Source: SVQP01 sp045658965 | GTDB taxonomy: Bacteria > Bacillota > Clostridia > Oscillospirales > CAG-272 | DNA length: 64,000 nt | Direction: 5' to 3' | Assembly: GCA_045658965.1 (NCBI GenBank) | Contig: JAZOVZ010000041.1 | Coordinates: 1 to 64,000 of the forward strand | In this document: in pieces, positions 24,446 to 32,862 of the stretch | How positions within the stretch are numbered: the first letter of the stretch is position 1 | Layout of the letters: each line of letters starts with the position of its first letter | Position numbers and translations under genes: made by a program | Notes under the pieces: model-generated | The model's database searches: none | The model's input: the letters and a program-made list of their open reading frames with translations, nothing else | What the model was told of the DNA's origin: nothing

Positions 24446-24943
24446 ATGATCATACTTGGCATAGACCCCGGACTTGCGATCGTGGGTTGGGGTGTAATAT
24501 CGTATGACGGCGTTCGCTTCAAAACGCTTGGATACGGTTCTATCCAGACGCCTGCAGGCACGCCGACGCAAAAAAGATTGGAAATGATCTGGCAGGGTAT
24601 GAACGAGTTGTTTGAGCGTTACAAGCCCGATCAGATGGCAGTGGAAGAATTGTTCTTTAATACCAACGTAACAACAGGTATTACTGTTGCCGAAGCACGA
24701 GGCGTGATATTGCTTTCGGGCATTCAGCACGGCATTACTGTTGCGGAATATACACCGTTACAAGTCAAGCAGGCAGTTGTCGGATACGGAAGGGCCGAAA
24801 AGAAACAGGTCATTACAATGGTAACCACGCTTTTGGGCTTGCCTAAGCCACCCAAGCCCGACGATACTGCGGATGCACTGGCAATTGCTGTGTGTCATGC
24901 GCACAGTGGTTGCTCGCGCCTTGCAAACTATTATAACAAGTAA
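24446..24943 (+). CDS. ruvC: Holliday junction resolvase RuvC
   Basis: Dimeric endonuclease that cuts Holliday junctions symmetrically after RuvAB action. The RNase H-like fold starts with ILGIDPGLAIVGWG (catalytic D7), VEELFF carries the second acid (E67/E68), and PDDTADALAIAVCH supplies the C-terminal Asp pair. Length 165. The ATG after CGAAGGAGGATTT is the start, not the in-frame ATG ten codons earlier that lies in the leader. It is encoded on the opposite strand from ruvAB, 3.3 kb away. Confidence 0.96.
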   Translation: MIILGIDPGLAIVGWGVISYDGVRFKTLGYGSIQTPAGTPTQKRLEMIWQGMNELFERYKPDQMAVEELFFNTNVTTGITVAEARGVILLSGIQHGITVAEYTPLQVKQAVVGYGRAEKKQVITMVTTLLGLPKPPKPDDTADALAIAVCHAHSGCSRLANYYNK

Positions 24944-24961
24944 CATATCAGGAGAATTAAT

Positions 24962-25822
24962 ATGTGGAGTTCTGAAAATTGGAAGGATTATGAATTACTC
25001 GACACCTCGGACGGTGAACGTCTTGAGCGTTGGGGCAAATATATTTTGGTCAGACCCGATCCGCAGATCATCTGGAAGGGCGTTGCGGATCATCCTGCAT
25101 GGAAGCGCGCTGACGGCGTTTACCGTCGCTCTTCCTCGGGTGGAGGAAGCTGGGTGCATAACAAGCTGCCCGCATCCTGGAACATTTCCTACGGTGAGCT
25201 GAATTTCGTTCTGCGTCCCATGGGCTTTAAGCACACGGGTCTTTTTCCCGAGCAGGCTGCTAACTGGGATTGGTTTTCGGATCTGATCCGCAAGGCAAAT
25301 CGCCCCGTTAAGGTGCTCAATCTGTTTGCTTACACAGGTGGTGCTACCGTTGCGGCAGCCGCAGCAGGTGCGTCTGTCGTACACGTGGATGCCTCCAAGG
25401 GTATCGTGGCACAGGCAAAGGAGAATGCTGCTTTATCCGGACTTGAGAGTGCGCCCATTCGCTACATCGTGGACGATTGCAAGAAATTCGTAGAGCGTGA
25501 GATCAGACGCGGTAACAAATACGACGGTATCATAATGGACCCGCCTTCTTATGGCAGAGGCCCCAACGGAGAAGTATGGAAGCTTGAGGATTGCGTGGAT
25601 GAATTCGTCAGCCTTGCAGCGCAACTGCTCTCGGACGAGCCCTTGTTCTTCCTTATCAATTCCTATACTACGGGACTTTCTCCCATGACCATGAGCTATT
25701 TGCTTGAACTCAACGTCAAGCGCAAGTTCGGTGGGCAGGTTGATTCGGGAGAGCTTGGTTTGAAGGTGACTCGCACGGGTGGATATCTCCCTTGCGGTGC
25801 AAGCTCGCGCTGGCAGAGGTAA
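24962..25822 (+). CDS. class I SAM-dependent methyltransferase (RlmI/Methyltrans_SAM-like)
   Basis: A 286-residue methyltransferase. Motif I LNLFAYTGGATVAAAAAGA (residues ~121-139), the acidic VHVDASKGIV after it, and the catalytic motif IMDPPSYGRGPNGEVW (~190-205) match the family that includes rRNA cytosine-5 methyltransferase RlmI. The N-terminal PUA domain of RlmI is missing or reduced. The target RNA is not known. It ends four bases before ecfA1 and is probably cotranscribed with ruvC 18 bases upstream. Confidence 0.8.
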   Translation: MWSSENWKDYELLDTSDGERLERWGKYILVRPDPQIIWKGVADHPAWKRADGVYRRSSSGGGSWVHNKLPASWNISYGELNFVLRPMGFKHTGLFPEQAANWDWFSDLIRKANRPVKVLNLFAYTGGATVAAAAAGASVVHVDASKGIVAQAKENAALSGLESAPIRYIVDDCKKFVEREIRRGNKYDGIIMDPPSYGRGPNGEVWKLEDCVDEFVSLAAQLLSDEPLFFLINSYTTGLSPMTMSYLLELNVKRKFGGQVDSGELGLKVTRTGGYLPCGASSRWQR

Positions 25823-25826
25823 TTAT

Positions 25827-26702
25827 ATGGCAAGCTTCATTCAAATTAAGGATCTGCACTTCACCTATGGCGGCAGGGACTCCGATCAAATGCCGTCGGA
25901 TGTGCTGTGCGGTCTTGATCTCGACATTCAAAGAGGGGAATACGTAGCGATCTTGGGCAGAAACGGCTCGGGAAAATCCACGCTTGCAAAGCTGCTCAAT
26001 CTTGTCATTGACGATCTGGAGATGGCAAGCGGTGAGATCCTTGTGGACGGTGTGAATATCCTTTCCGACGATATGACCGAGGATATGGCATTTGATCTGC
26101 GCAAAAAGGTGGGTATGGTGTTCCAAAACCCCGATAATCAGCTCGTGGCAACCATTGTGGAAGAGGACGTGGCGTTCGGCCCCGAAAACCTCGGACTGGA
26201 TCCCCGTGAGATCAGACGTCGCGTGGACGACGCACTGCAAACCGTTGGCATGACAGAGTTTGCCAAGAGAGAGCCGCACAGACTCTCGGGCGGTCAGAAG
26301 CAACGCGTTGCCATTGCAGGTGTGATCGCCATGATGCCCGACTGCATTATTTTCGACGAATCCACCGCAATGCTTGATCCGATAGGACGCAAGGAAATCG
26401 TTGCAACCATGGAAAAGCTTAACCGTGAGCACGGCATCACTGTGCTTACGATCACGCACTATATGGAAGAGGCTGTGCGCGCAGATCGCGTTGTCGTGCT
26501 CAACCAAGGCAAGATTGCACTTGAAGGCACTCCTACACAAGTATTTTCCAACGCAAAAGCACTGCGCGATGCAGGTCTTGAGCTGCCCCAATGCGCTCAG
26601 CTGCTTGAAGAATTGAAGAATGCGGGACTGCCTATTGCAGAATATGGGATTACGCCCGAGGATTGCGCACGTATCATTCTTGCTGCAGGAGGTAAGGTTT
26701 AA
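25827..26702 (+). CDS. ecfA1: ECF transporter ATP-binding subunit EcfA1
   Basis: One of two ATPases energising energy-coupling-factor vitamin/metal importers. Walker A GRNGSGKST is at residues 44-52, Q-loop NPDNQLVATIVEEDVAFGPEN, signature LSGGQKQRVAIAG, Walker B CIIFDESTAMLDP (the DES variant is normal for EcfA1), and the switch histidine in TITHYMEE. 291 residues. The start ATG follows GAGGTAATTAT. An upstream in-frame ATG lies inside the methyltransferase gene. Overlaps ecfA2 by one base (TAATG). Confidence 0.93.
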   Translation: MASFIQIKDLHFTYGGRDSDQMPSDVLCGLDLDIQRGEYVAILGRNGSGKSTLAKLLNLVIDDLEMASGEILVDGVNILSDDMTEDMAFDLRKKVGMVFQNPDNQLVATIVEEDVAFGPENLGLDPREIRRRVDDALQTVGMTEFAKREPHRLSGGQKQRVAIAGVIAMMPDCIIFDESTAMLDPIGRKEIVATMEKLNREHGITVLTITHYMEEAVRADRVVVLNQGKIALEGTPTQVFSNAKALRDAGLELPQCAQLLEELKNAGLPIAEYGITPEDCARIILAAGGKV

Positions 26703-27559
26703 TGTCTGCAAAGCTTGAATTACAAAACGTTTCGTATTACTACGGCAAGGGAACTGCCTTTGAGGTCAAAGCGCTTGACGATATCAACTTCAAGGTGGAA
26801 AGCGGCTCCATCACAGGCTTGATCGGACACACGGGCTCGGGAAAGTCTACTTTGGCGCAATTGTTTAACGGCTTGGAAAAGCCTTACGAGGGCAAGGTGC
26901 TTTTGGACGGATGTGATATTTGGGACAAAAAATATAACGGTCAGAGAATTTGCTTCCGCGTAGGTCTTGTCATGCAGTATCCCGAATATCAGCTGTTTGA
27001 GGAAACCGTATATAACGACGTGGCGTTCGGACCGAGAAATATGGGTCTTGACGAACAGGAGGTCAAGTCGCGTGTCATGAGTGCCATTGCGTTCGTTGGC
27101 CTTTCGGAAGATATCTTAACGCATTCTCCCTTTGATCTTTCCGGTGGCCAAAAGCGCCGCGTTGCCATTGCCGGCATCATGGCAATGAAGCCGGAGATGC
27201 TTGTGCTCGACGAGCCGGCTGCAGGACTTGATCCTGCGGGAAGAGCCGATATTTTCGGCGGTATTAAGCGCTACAGAGATACAACGGGTGCAACCGTGCT
27301 GATCATCAGCCACAGCATGGAGGATATGGCAGAGTACTGTGACGACATCATCGTCATGCATCGCGGCAAGGTCATGCTCAACGGCCCCAAGGATGATATT
27401 TTTGCTGACAGTCCACAGCTCATCGATGCAGGTCTTGACATTCCGCAGATAACGAGCGTGATGCGTTTGTTAAAGGAAAACGGCCTTGACGTCAACCCTG
27501 CCGCTTGCACCAAGGAGCAGGCGATCAAAGAATTGATGAACGCCCTTAAATTAAAATAA
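26702..27559 (+). CDS. ecfA2: ECF transporter ATP-binding subunit EcfA2
   Basis: Second ATPase of the ECF module. Walker A GHTGSGKST (~42-50), Q-loop YPEYQLFEETVYNDVAFGP, signature DLSGGQKRRVAIAG, Walker B LVLDEPAAGLDP, and H-loop LIISHSMEDMAEYCDD. 285 residues. The heterodimer with EcfA1 docks on EcfT coupling helices. The start overlaps the previous stop, giving tight coupling. Confidence 0.94.
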   Translation: MSAKLELQNVSYYYGKGTAFEVKALDDINFKVESGSITGLIGHTGSGKSTLAQLFNGLEKPYEGKVLLDGCDIWDKKYNGQRICFRVGLVMQYPEYQLFEETVYNDVAFGPRNMGLDEQEVKSRVMSAIAFVGLSEDILTHSPFDLSGGQKRRVAIAGIMAMKPEMLVLDEPAAGLDPAGRADIFGGIKRYRDTTGATVLIISHSMEDMAEYCDDIIVMHRGKVMLNGPKDDIFADSPQLIDAGLDIPQITSVMRLLKENGLDVNPAACTKEQAIKELMNALKLK

Positions 27560-27580
27560 AATCAAAAAGGAATTATTTCA

Positions 27581-28405
27581 ATGAAAAACGTAGCACTTGG
27601 GCAGTATTATCCTGCTCGGTCGCCATTGCATATATTGGATCCACGCATTAAGCTGATTCTTGCCATGCTGTATATCGTGACAGCCTTTCTGTGCAAAAAC
27701 CTTCTTGGCTTTGGCATTTTGATAGGCTTGGCACTTTTGATGGTGATACTCAGCCGCGTTCCGATTAAAACCGTGCTCAAAAGTCTGCGCTTGATTGCGT
27801 TTGTGTTATTGTTTACGGCTGCGATCAATATTTTTATGACCAAAGAAGCAGGAGCGCAACCGTTGGTTGCATTTTGGATCTTTGAGATTTATACCAAGGG
27901 ACTTTACAGCGCGCTGTTTATTGCTATCCGTATTTTTTGTATGATCATTGGCTCTTGTATGCTGCTGACCTATACTACGACACCTATTGCGTTAACGGAC
28001 GCTTTGGAGCGTTTGCTCGTACCCTTGCGCTATATCAAGCTGCCCGTACATGAGTTTTCCATGATGATGTCTATTGCTCTGCGCTTTATTCCCACGATCA
28101 TGGAAGAGGCGGAAAAGATCATGGCAGCACAAAAGGCAAGGGGAGCAGGGTTCACGGAAGGCAATCTTATCAAGCGCATAAAATCTTTGATACCGATTCT
28201 TATTCCGCTGTTTGCTTCGGTGTTCAGAAGAGCTTTTGAACTGGCTACCGCTATGACCTGTCGCTGTTACCGCGGCGGTGACGGAAGAACGCGTATGACG
28301 TCCATGCGTTTGAGAGCATCGGATCTTATCGTTTTTATAGTATCGATCGCAATCCTTGCAGGCATCGTTTCCTGCAATTATTGGGGGATCGGATATACGC
28401 TTTAA
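27581..28405 (+). CDS. ecfT: ECF transporter transmembrane subunit EcfT
   Basis: Membrane scaffold that couples EcfA1A2 to exchangeable S components. A 274-residue protein with several transmembrane helices. The two coupling-helix motifs are visible as AAQKARGAGF (~182-191) and TCRCYRGG (~222-229). The N-terminal YYPARSPLHILDPRIKL is the typical entry. No S component lies nearby, so this is a shared (group II) module serving substrate-binding proteins encoded elsewhere. RBS AAAAAGGAA. Confidence 0.93.
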   Translation: MKNVALGQYYPARSPLHILDPRIKLILAMLYIVTAFLCKNLLGFGILIGLALLMVILSRVPIKTVLKSLRLIAFVLLFTAAINIFMTKEAGAQPLVAFWIFEIYTKGLYSALFIAIRIFCMIIGSCMLLTYTTTPIALTDALERLLVPLRYIKLPVHEFSMMMSIALRFIPTIMEEAEKIMAAQKARGAGFTEGNLIKRIKSLIPILIPLFASVFRRAFELATAMTCRCYRGGDGRTRMTSMRLRASDLIVFIVSIAILAGIVSCNYWGIGYTL

Positions 28406-28432
28406 CTAATCTAATTCTTATCGGAGGGGAAC

Positions 28433-29215
28433 ATGAAGCTGTTTTTGCGCTTATCATATTTGGGAACTGCATATAACGGCTATCAGGTTCAGGGGGATCA
28501 GCCGACAGTACAGCGCGAACTGACGCGCGCATGTGCTGAGCTTTTTGGAAAGCGTTGCGATATTGTCGGTTGCAGCAGGACGGACAGCGGCGTACACGCC
28601 AATATGTTTTGCGTCACCGTAGCGTCAAGAGAAACCAATCAGCTGTGTACCACTATACCCGCGCATCGCATCCCGCTTGCCATCAACGCGCATTTGCCCA
28701 ACGATATATCCGTTTATTACGCCGCGTTTGTGTCGGATGATTTTCATCCTCGCTACGACGTAAAATACAAGGAATACGTTTACCGCATTTACAATTCTCC
28801 TTTTCGCAGTCCGTTTGAGCTCGACCGTGCCTGGCACTATCCCAAAAGAATTGACGAGCAAGCACTCGCCAATATGAAAAAGGCTGCTCAATATTATTGC
28901 GGCACCCACGATTTTACCTCGTTTATGGCGCAGGGAGCGACCGTGGCTCATGCCGTGCGCACGGTTATGCACGCAGAAGTGCAGCGGATCGGTGACGTGA
29001 TTGAATTTCGCGTTGCGGCTGACGGATTTTTATACAATATGGTCCGTATTATGATGGGAACGCTGATCGCAGTTGCGGAAGATAAGATTCCGTTTGATAA
29101 GATCCCCGAAGTGATTGACGCAAAGGATCGTGCAGCTGCGGGCATGACCGCCCCCGCTCACGGACTTTATTTGAATGCGGTAGTATACGAAAGCATCCCG
29201 GAGGAGACGCTATGA
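28433..29215 (+). CDS. truA: tRNA pseudouridine(38-40) synthase TruA
   Basis: Converts uridines 38-40 of the tRNA anticodon arm to pseudouridine. The catalytic aspartate is in GCSRTDSGVHA (~residues 43-53), and the family segments YNGYQ.Q, KEYVYRIYN, CGTHDFTSFM and FLYNMVRIMMGTLI are all present. 260 residues. It follows the ecf genes, as is common in Firmicutes. RBS CGGAGGGG. Its stop overlaps the next ATG by four bases. Confidence 0.96.
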   Translation: MKLFLRLSYLGTAYNGYQVQGDQPTVQRELTRACAELFGKRCDIVGCSRTDSGVHANMFCVTVASRETNQLCTTIPAHRIPLAINAHLPNDISVYYAAFVSDDFHPRYDVKYKEYVYRIYNSPFRSPFELDRAWHYPKRIDEQALANMKKAAQYYCGTHDFTSFMAQGATVAHAVRTVMHAEVQRIGDVIEFRVAADGFLYNMVRIMMGTLIAVAEDKIPFDKIPEVIDAKDRAAAGMTAPAHGLYLNAVVYESIPEETL

Positions 29216-30447
29216 AAAAATTGAATTTCGGACGCAAATCTGCGTCAAATACTATCGTTGCAAAGGAGCAGATCAATCTGCAAAATCCTCGCAACGCGTA
29301 TTATGATAACGTTTCCAATATCTACCACACGCTGTTTTGGGTTTTCTTAGCAGCACTTTTGGTCTTTGTTTGCGTGTCCATGACTTGCAATTTAGACCTC
29401 TTCACTTATGAAAATTTCTATTATCTTGCAAAGGATATCGGAGCAGCATCCGATCTGCTTTCCGGAACGGGCAACGTTATCAACTATGAAACCTCGGTTC
29501 AAAACCAAGCATTTGCGTTATATCGCGGCGGACTTGCAGTTGGCGGTGACTCGGGACTTCAGCTTTTTACTGCTACCGGCAGGGAAACGCTCAATATGTC
29601 TCCCGACTATTTAAGACCCGTATTGCATGGCTCGGATCGCTATCTGTTAATGTACGATATCGGAGAAAAGAGATATTCGGTATACAACTCCTTTGTCTGC
29701 GTCCATCATGAAGAGAGCGACTATCCGATCTTTGCAGGCGCAATGTCTGATGCAGGATACTATACCATCGTCAGCAAAAGCTACGATCATCCCGGTGTCG
29801 TCAGCCTGTATAACAACAGATTTGAATTGATCAATCGTTATAACCGTACGGAAATGGTGACCTGCACAGCAATCAATCAGGCAGGGAATCGCGTTGCGTT
29901 TACGACGGCGGATATGCACAACGGCGAATATCGCACAACGCTCGTCATTGCCGTACCCGGACAGTCAGAAACAAGCGTTGAACTGCCTTTTGAAGGATTA
30001 TTTGCATACCGTATTGAATTTATTGACCAGCATCGCCTGCTTCTTGTCGGAGACGTTGCAACCTATATCATTTCCGTAGACGACGGGACTGCTTTTTGTA
30101 CCATTCCCTATGTAGGCCTCAATCTTGCATACGCGGATACCGGTTCGGAATACGCCGCGCTTATCTTTTCGATCAATCCTGTAAACGATACGTATCGAAT
30201 GATCATAGCAAATAAAAACGGTGCCCTGATTGCAGATCAGGTATTTACGGCAAATATTTCTCAGCTTTCGGTCTATGAAGACTACGTCTACCTTTTGACC
30301 GAAAACGGAATCGCGCGCATACAGCCCCAAACTTTATCGTACGATTTTATCAAATGCTCAACACAAGGCAAATCGATTTTGATCCCCAAAGAAAATGAAG
30401 TGCTTCTTTGTGGGGGGCAAAGTGCGATCTATTATCAGTTCAATTGA
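29212..30447 (+). CDS. DUF5711-like membrane-anchored beta-propeller protein
   Basis: A 411-residue protein with one transmembrane helix (residues ~44-64, LFWVFLAALLVFVCVSMTC). The long extracytoplasmic part has repeated beta strands spaced as in a propeller (for example LYRGGLAVGGDSGLQLFTATG, YTIVSKS, VVSLYNN). This matches my memory of DUF5711 proteins; function unknown. It is translationally coupled to truA, with no clear terminator after it. Confidence 0.65.
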   Translation: MKKLNFGRKSASNTIVAKEQINLQNPRNAYYDNVSNIYHTLFWVFLAALLVFVCVSMTCNLDLFTYENFYYLAKDIGAASDLLSGTGNVINYETSVQNQAFALYRGGLAVGGDSGLQLFTATGRETLNMSPDYLRPVLHGSDRYLLMYDIGEKRYSVYNSFVCVHHEESDYPIFAGAMSDAGYYTIVSKSYDHPGVVSLYNNRFELINRYNRTEMVTCTAINQAGNRVAFTTADMHNGEYRTTLVIAVPGQSETSVELPFEGLFAYRIEFIDQHRLLLVGDVATYIISVDDGTAFCTIPYVGLNLAYADTGSEYAALIFSINPVNDTYRMIIANKNGALIADQVFTANISQLSVYEDYVYLLTENGIARIQPQTLSYDFIKCSTQGKSILIPKENEVLLCGGQSAIYYQFN

Positions 30448-30489
30448 TTCCAGACGCATATTACACCTGTTTAAGGAGGCTATTTATAA

Positions 30490-32817
30490 ATGGTCATGTG
30501 TTCCAATTGCCATAAACGTGTGGCAGTCATCTTTGTTACCAAATATGAAAATGAAAAAAAGGTCAGCAAGGGCCTTTGTATAAAATGCGCCAAGGAGATG
30601 GGAATTCCCATGGAGAATATGCTTGGCGACCTTTCCGGTCAGCTTGGAATCTCTGCTGATCAGCTCGAGGATATGGAAAATGAGCTCAACAATATGTTTC
30701 AAAACAGTCAGCTGCCTTCCGAGATGGATGACAATGAAGACGGCGGTGCTCCTGCAATAGATCTGCCGAAGCTGTTTGGCGATGGTGAAGACGATGCTGA
30801 CGCGCAGACCTCGCTTCCGTCGGAGCCTGCGTCCGATAAGAAAAACAAGAAGAAAGCAAAGAAGGATGAAAAAACGAAAGCATCCGAATATAAATTTCTT
30901 AACACCTATTGCAGACATTTGACAGAGCATGCACGCCAAGGGAGACTTGATCGTATCGTAGGCAGAAGCAACGAGCTTGCGCGCGTTATCCAGATTCTCT
31001 GCAGAAGACAGAAGAACAATCCCTGCCTGATCGGAGAACCCGGTGTTGGCAAAACGGCTATCGCCGAGGCGCTTGCGCTGCGCATTGCCGCCGGAAACGT
31101 TCCGTATAAGCTCAAGAACAAAGAGCTTTATCAAGTCGATCTGACGGCACTTGTTGCGGGCACGCAGTTCCGCGGTCAGTTTGAGCAGAGAATTCTCGGA
31201 CTTCTGACCGAGGTAAAGCAAGCGGGCAACGTTATTTTGGTGATTGACGAAGTGCATAACATCGTTGGCGCAGGCGGTGGAGAGGGAAGCATTAATGCCG
31301 CAAACATCCTCAAACCGGCACTGTCTCGTGGCGAGGTACAGGTCATCGGCGCAACAACTTTGACGGAATACCGCAAGCATATTGAAAAGGACACCGCACT
31401 GGAGCGTCGCTTCCAGCCCGTAACCGTCAACGAACCCTCCATTGAGGAATCTGTTGAAATGCTCAGCGGCATCAAGCACTACTACGAGGAGTATCACAAT
31501 ATCACCATTCCCGAGGACGTGCTCAGGCGCGCAGTTGTATTCTCGGAGAGATATATTACCGACCGTTATTTGCCCGATAAGGCGATAGACTTGCTTGACG
31601 AAGCTGCAAGTGCGCTTTCTTTGTCAAGTGCACCGCTCAATGAATCTCATGAGATACGCGACAAGCTGCTTACCCTCAAGGATCAACGTGAAGAGTTGGA
31701 AAGTGCTCCTGCGGATCAGGAACAGAACGAGCAGCTTCGTTATGAAAAGATCGCCAAGATCAAAGCAACGGAAATGCAGCTTGCCGAAAAGCTCGCGACA
31801 TTGGAAGAGGATTGCAAAAAGGTCGTTCTGACGCCCGATCAACTTGCGGAAGTGATCGAAATATGGACGGGTATTCCCGCAACCACCATCAAACGCAACG
31901 AATACGAACGCATTGATAACCTCAAGGCAAGACTGCTGCAAAAGATCATCGGGCAGGATCATGCTGTAGAAGCCGTAGCACGTGCCATTAAGCGCAACCG
32001 TGCAGGCATTTCTTACAAGCGCAAGCCCGTATCCTTTATTTTCGCAGGACCTACCGGTGTTGGTAAAACAGAACTGGTAAAGACCCTGGCAGAAGATCTG
32101 TTCCAATCGCCCGAAACACTGATCCGTCTGGATATGTCCGAGTTTATGGAAAAGCATTCGGTTTCGCGCATCATCGGCTCGCCTCCCGGATACGTCGGTT
32201 ACGATGACGCAGGACAGCTGACCGAAAAGATCCGTCGCAGACCTTATTCGGTTGTCTTGTTTGATGAAATTGAAAAGGCGCATCCCGACGTGCTGAATAT
32301 TCTGTTGCAGATTCTGGATGACGGCAGAATTACGGACGCACACGGAAAAACGGTCAACTTTGAAAATACGGTCATTATAATGACCACCAACGCAGGATCC
32401 AATCGTTCTTCTTCGATCATGGGATTTTCTGCAGATACGCAAAGCGGGGCACAATCCAACACGGAAAAAGCACTCGCAGAGTTCTTGCGTCCCGAGTTTA
32501 TTAACCGCGTTGACGAAGTCATTACGTTCAAACACTTAAGCGAATCCGATTTTGTCAAGATCGCAGACATTATGATGGGCCAGCTTGCAAGTGTTTTGAA
32601 TGAGAGAGGATTTAGCCTTGAATGGACGCAGGCAGCTGCGTCTCTGATTGCCAAGGAGTCTTTCTCGCAAAAGTACGGAGCACGCAATATGCGCCGTTAT
32701 ATTCAAAAGCACGTAGAAGACGCGTTGGCGGAATGCATCGTGTCCGATTATCTTAACAACTACACGGCAGCCACCGTTTCCGTACACGACGGGAAGATCA
32801 AGGTCAGCTGCAGATAA
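30490..32817 (+). CDS. clpE: ClpE-type AAA+ unfoldase with N-terminal zinc finger
   Basis: Class I Clp/Hsp100 ATPase that unfolds proteins for ClpP. A CxxC-(22)-CxxC zinc finger (Cys 4, 7, 30, 33) replaces the usual Clp N domain, as in ClpE. An acidic, Lys-rich linker runs to ~135. The first AAA module has GEPGVGKT (182-189) and IDEVHNIVG. A middle coiled-coil/UVR-like region follows near 390-440. The second module has GPTGVGKT (520-527) and DEIEKAHPDV, with the C-terminal D2-small domain. 775 residues. RBS AAGGAGGC. ClpE in other Firmicutes is a heat-shock gene under CtsR, but I saw no clear CtsR box here. Confidence 0.87.
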   Translation: MVMCSNCHKRVAVIFVTKYENEKKVSKGLCIKCAKEMGIPMENMLGDLSGQLGISADQLEDMENELNNMFQNSQLPSEMDDNEDGGAPAIDLPKLFGDGEDDADAQTSLPSEPASDKKNKKKAKKDEKTKASEYKFLNTYCRHLTEHARQGRLDRIVGRSNELARVIQILCRRQKNNPCLIGEPGVGKTAIAEALALRIAAGNVPYKLKNKELYQVDLTALVAGTQFRGQFEQRILGLLTEVKQAGNVILVIDEVHNIVGAGGGEGSINAANILKPALSRGEVQVIGATTLTEYRKHIEKDTALERRFQPVTVNEPSIEESVEMLSGIKHYYEEYHNITIPEDVLRRAVVFSERYITDRYLPDKAIDLLDEAASALSLSSAPLNESHEIRDKLLTLKDQREELESAPADQEQNEQLRYEKIAKIKATEMQLAEKLATLEEDCKKVVLTPDQLAEVIEIWTGIPATTIKRNEYERIDNLKARLLQKIIGQDHAVEAVARAIKRNRAGISYKRKPVSFIFAGPTGVGKTELVKTLAEDLFQSPETLIRLDMSEFMEKHSVSRIIGSPPGYVGYDDAGQLTEKIRRRPYSVVLFDEIEKAHPDVLNILLQILDDGRITDAHGKTVNFENTVIIMTTNAGSNRSSSIMGFSADTQSGAQSNTEKALAEFLRPEFINRVDEVITFKHLSESDFVKIADIMMGQLASVLNERGFSLEWTQAAASLIAKESFSQKYGARNMRRYIQKHVEDALAECIVSDYLNNYTAATVSVHDGKIKVSCR

Positions 32818-32862
32818 CACAGCATTCATACGCAACCTGCACCGAAGGGAGGGAATAATACT

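Noticed and set aside
30440..30489. CtsR operator upstream of clpE
   Set aside because: No tandem heptamer match (GGTCAAA-type) is visible in the short gap.
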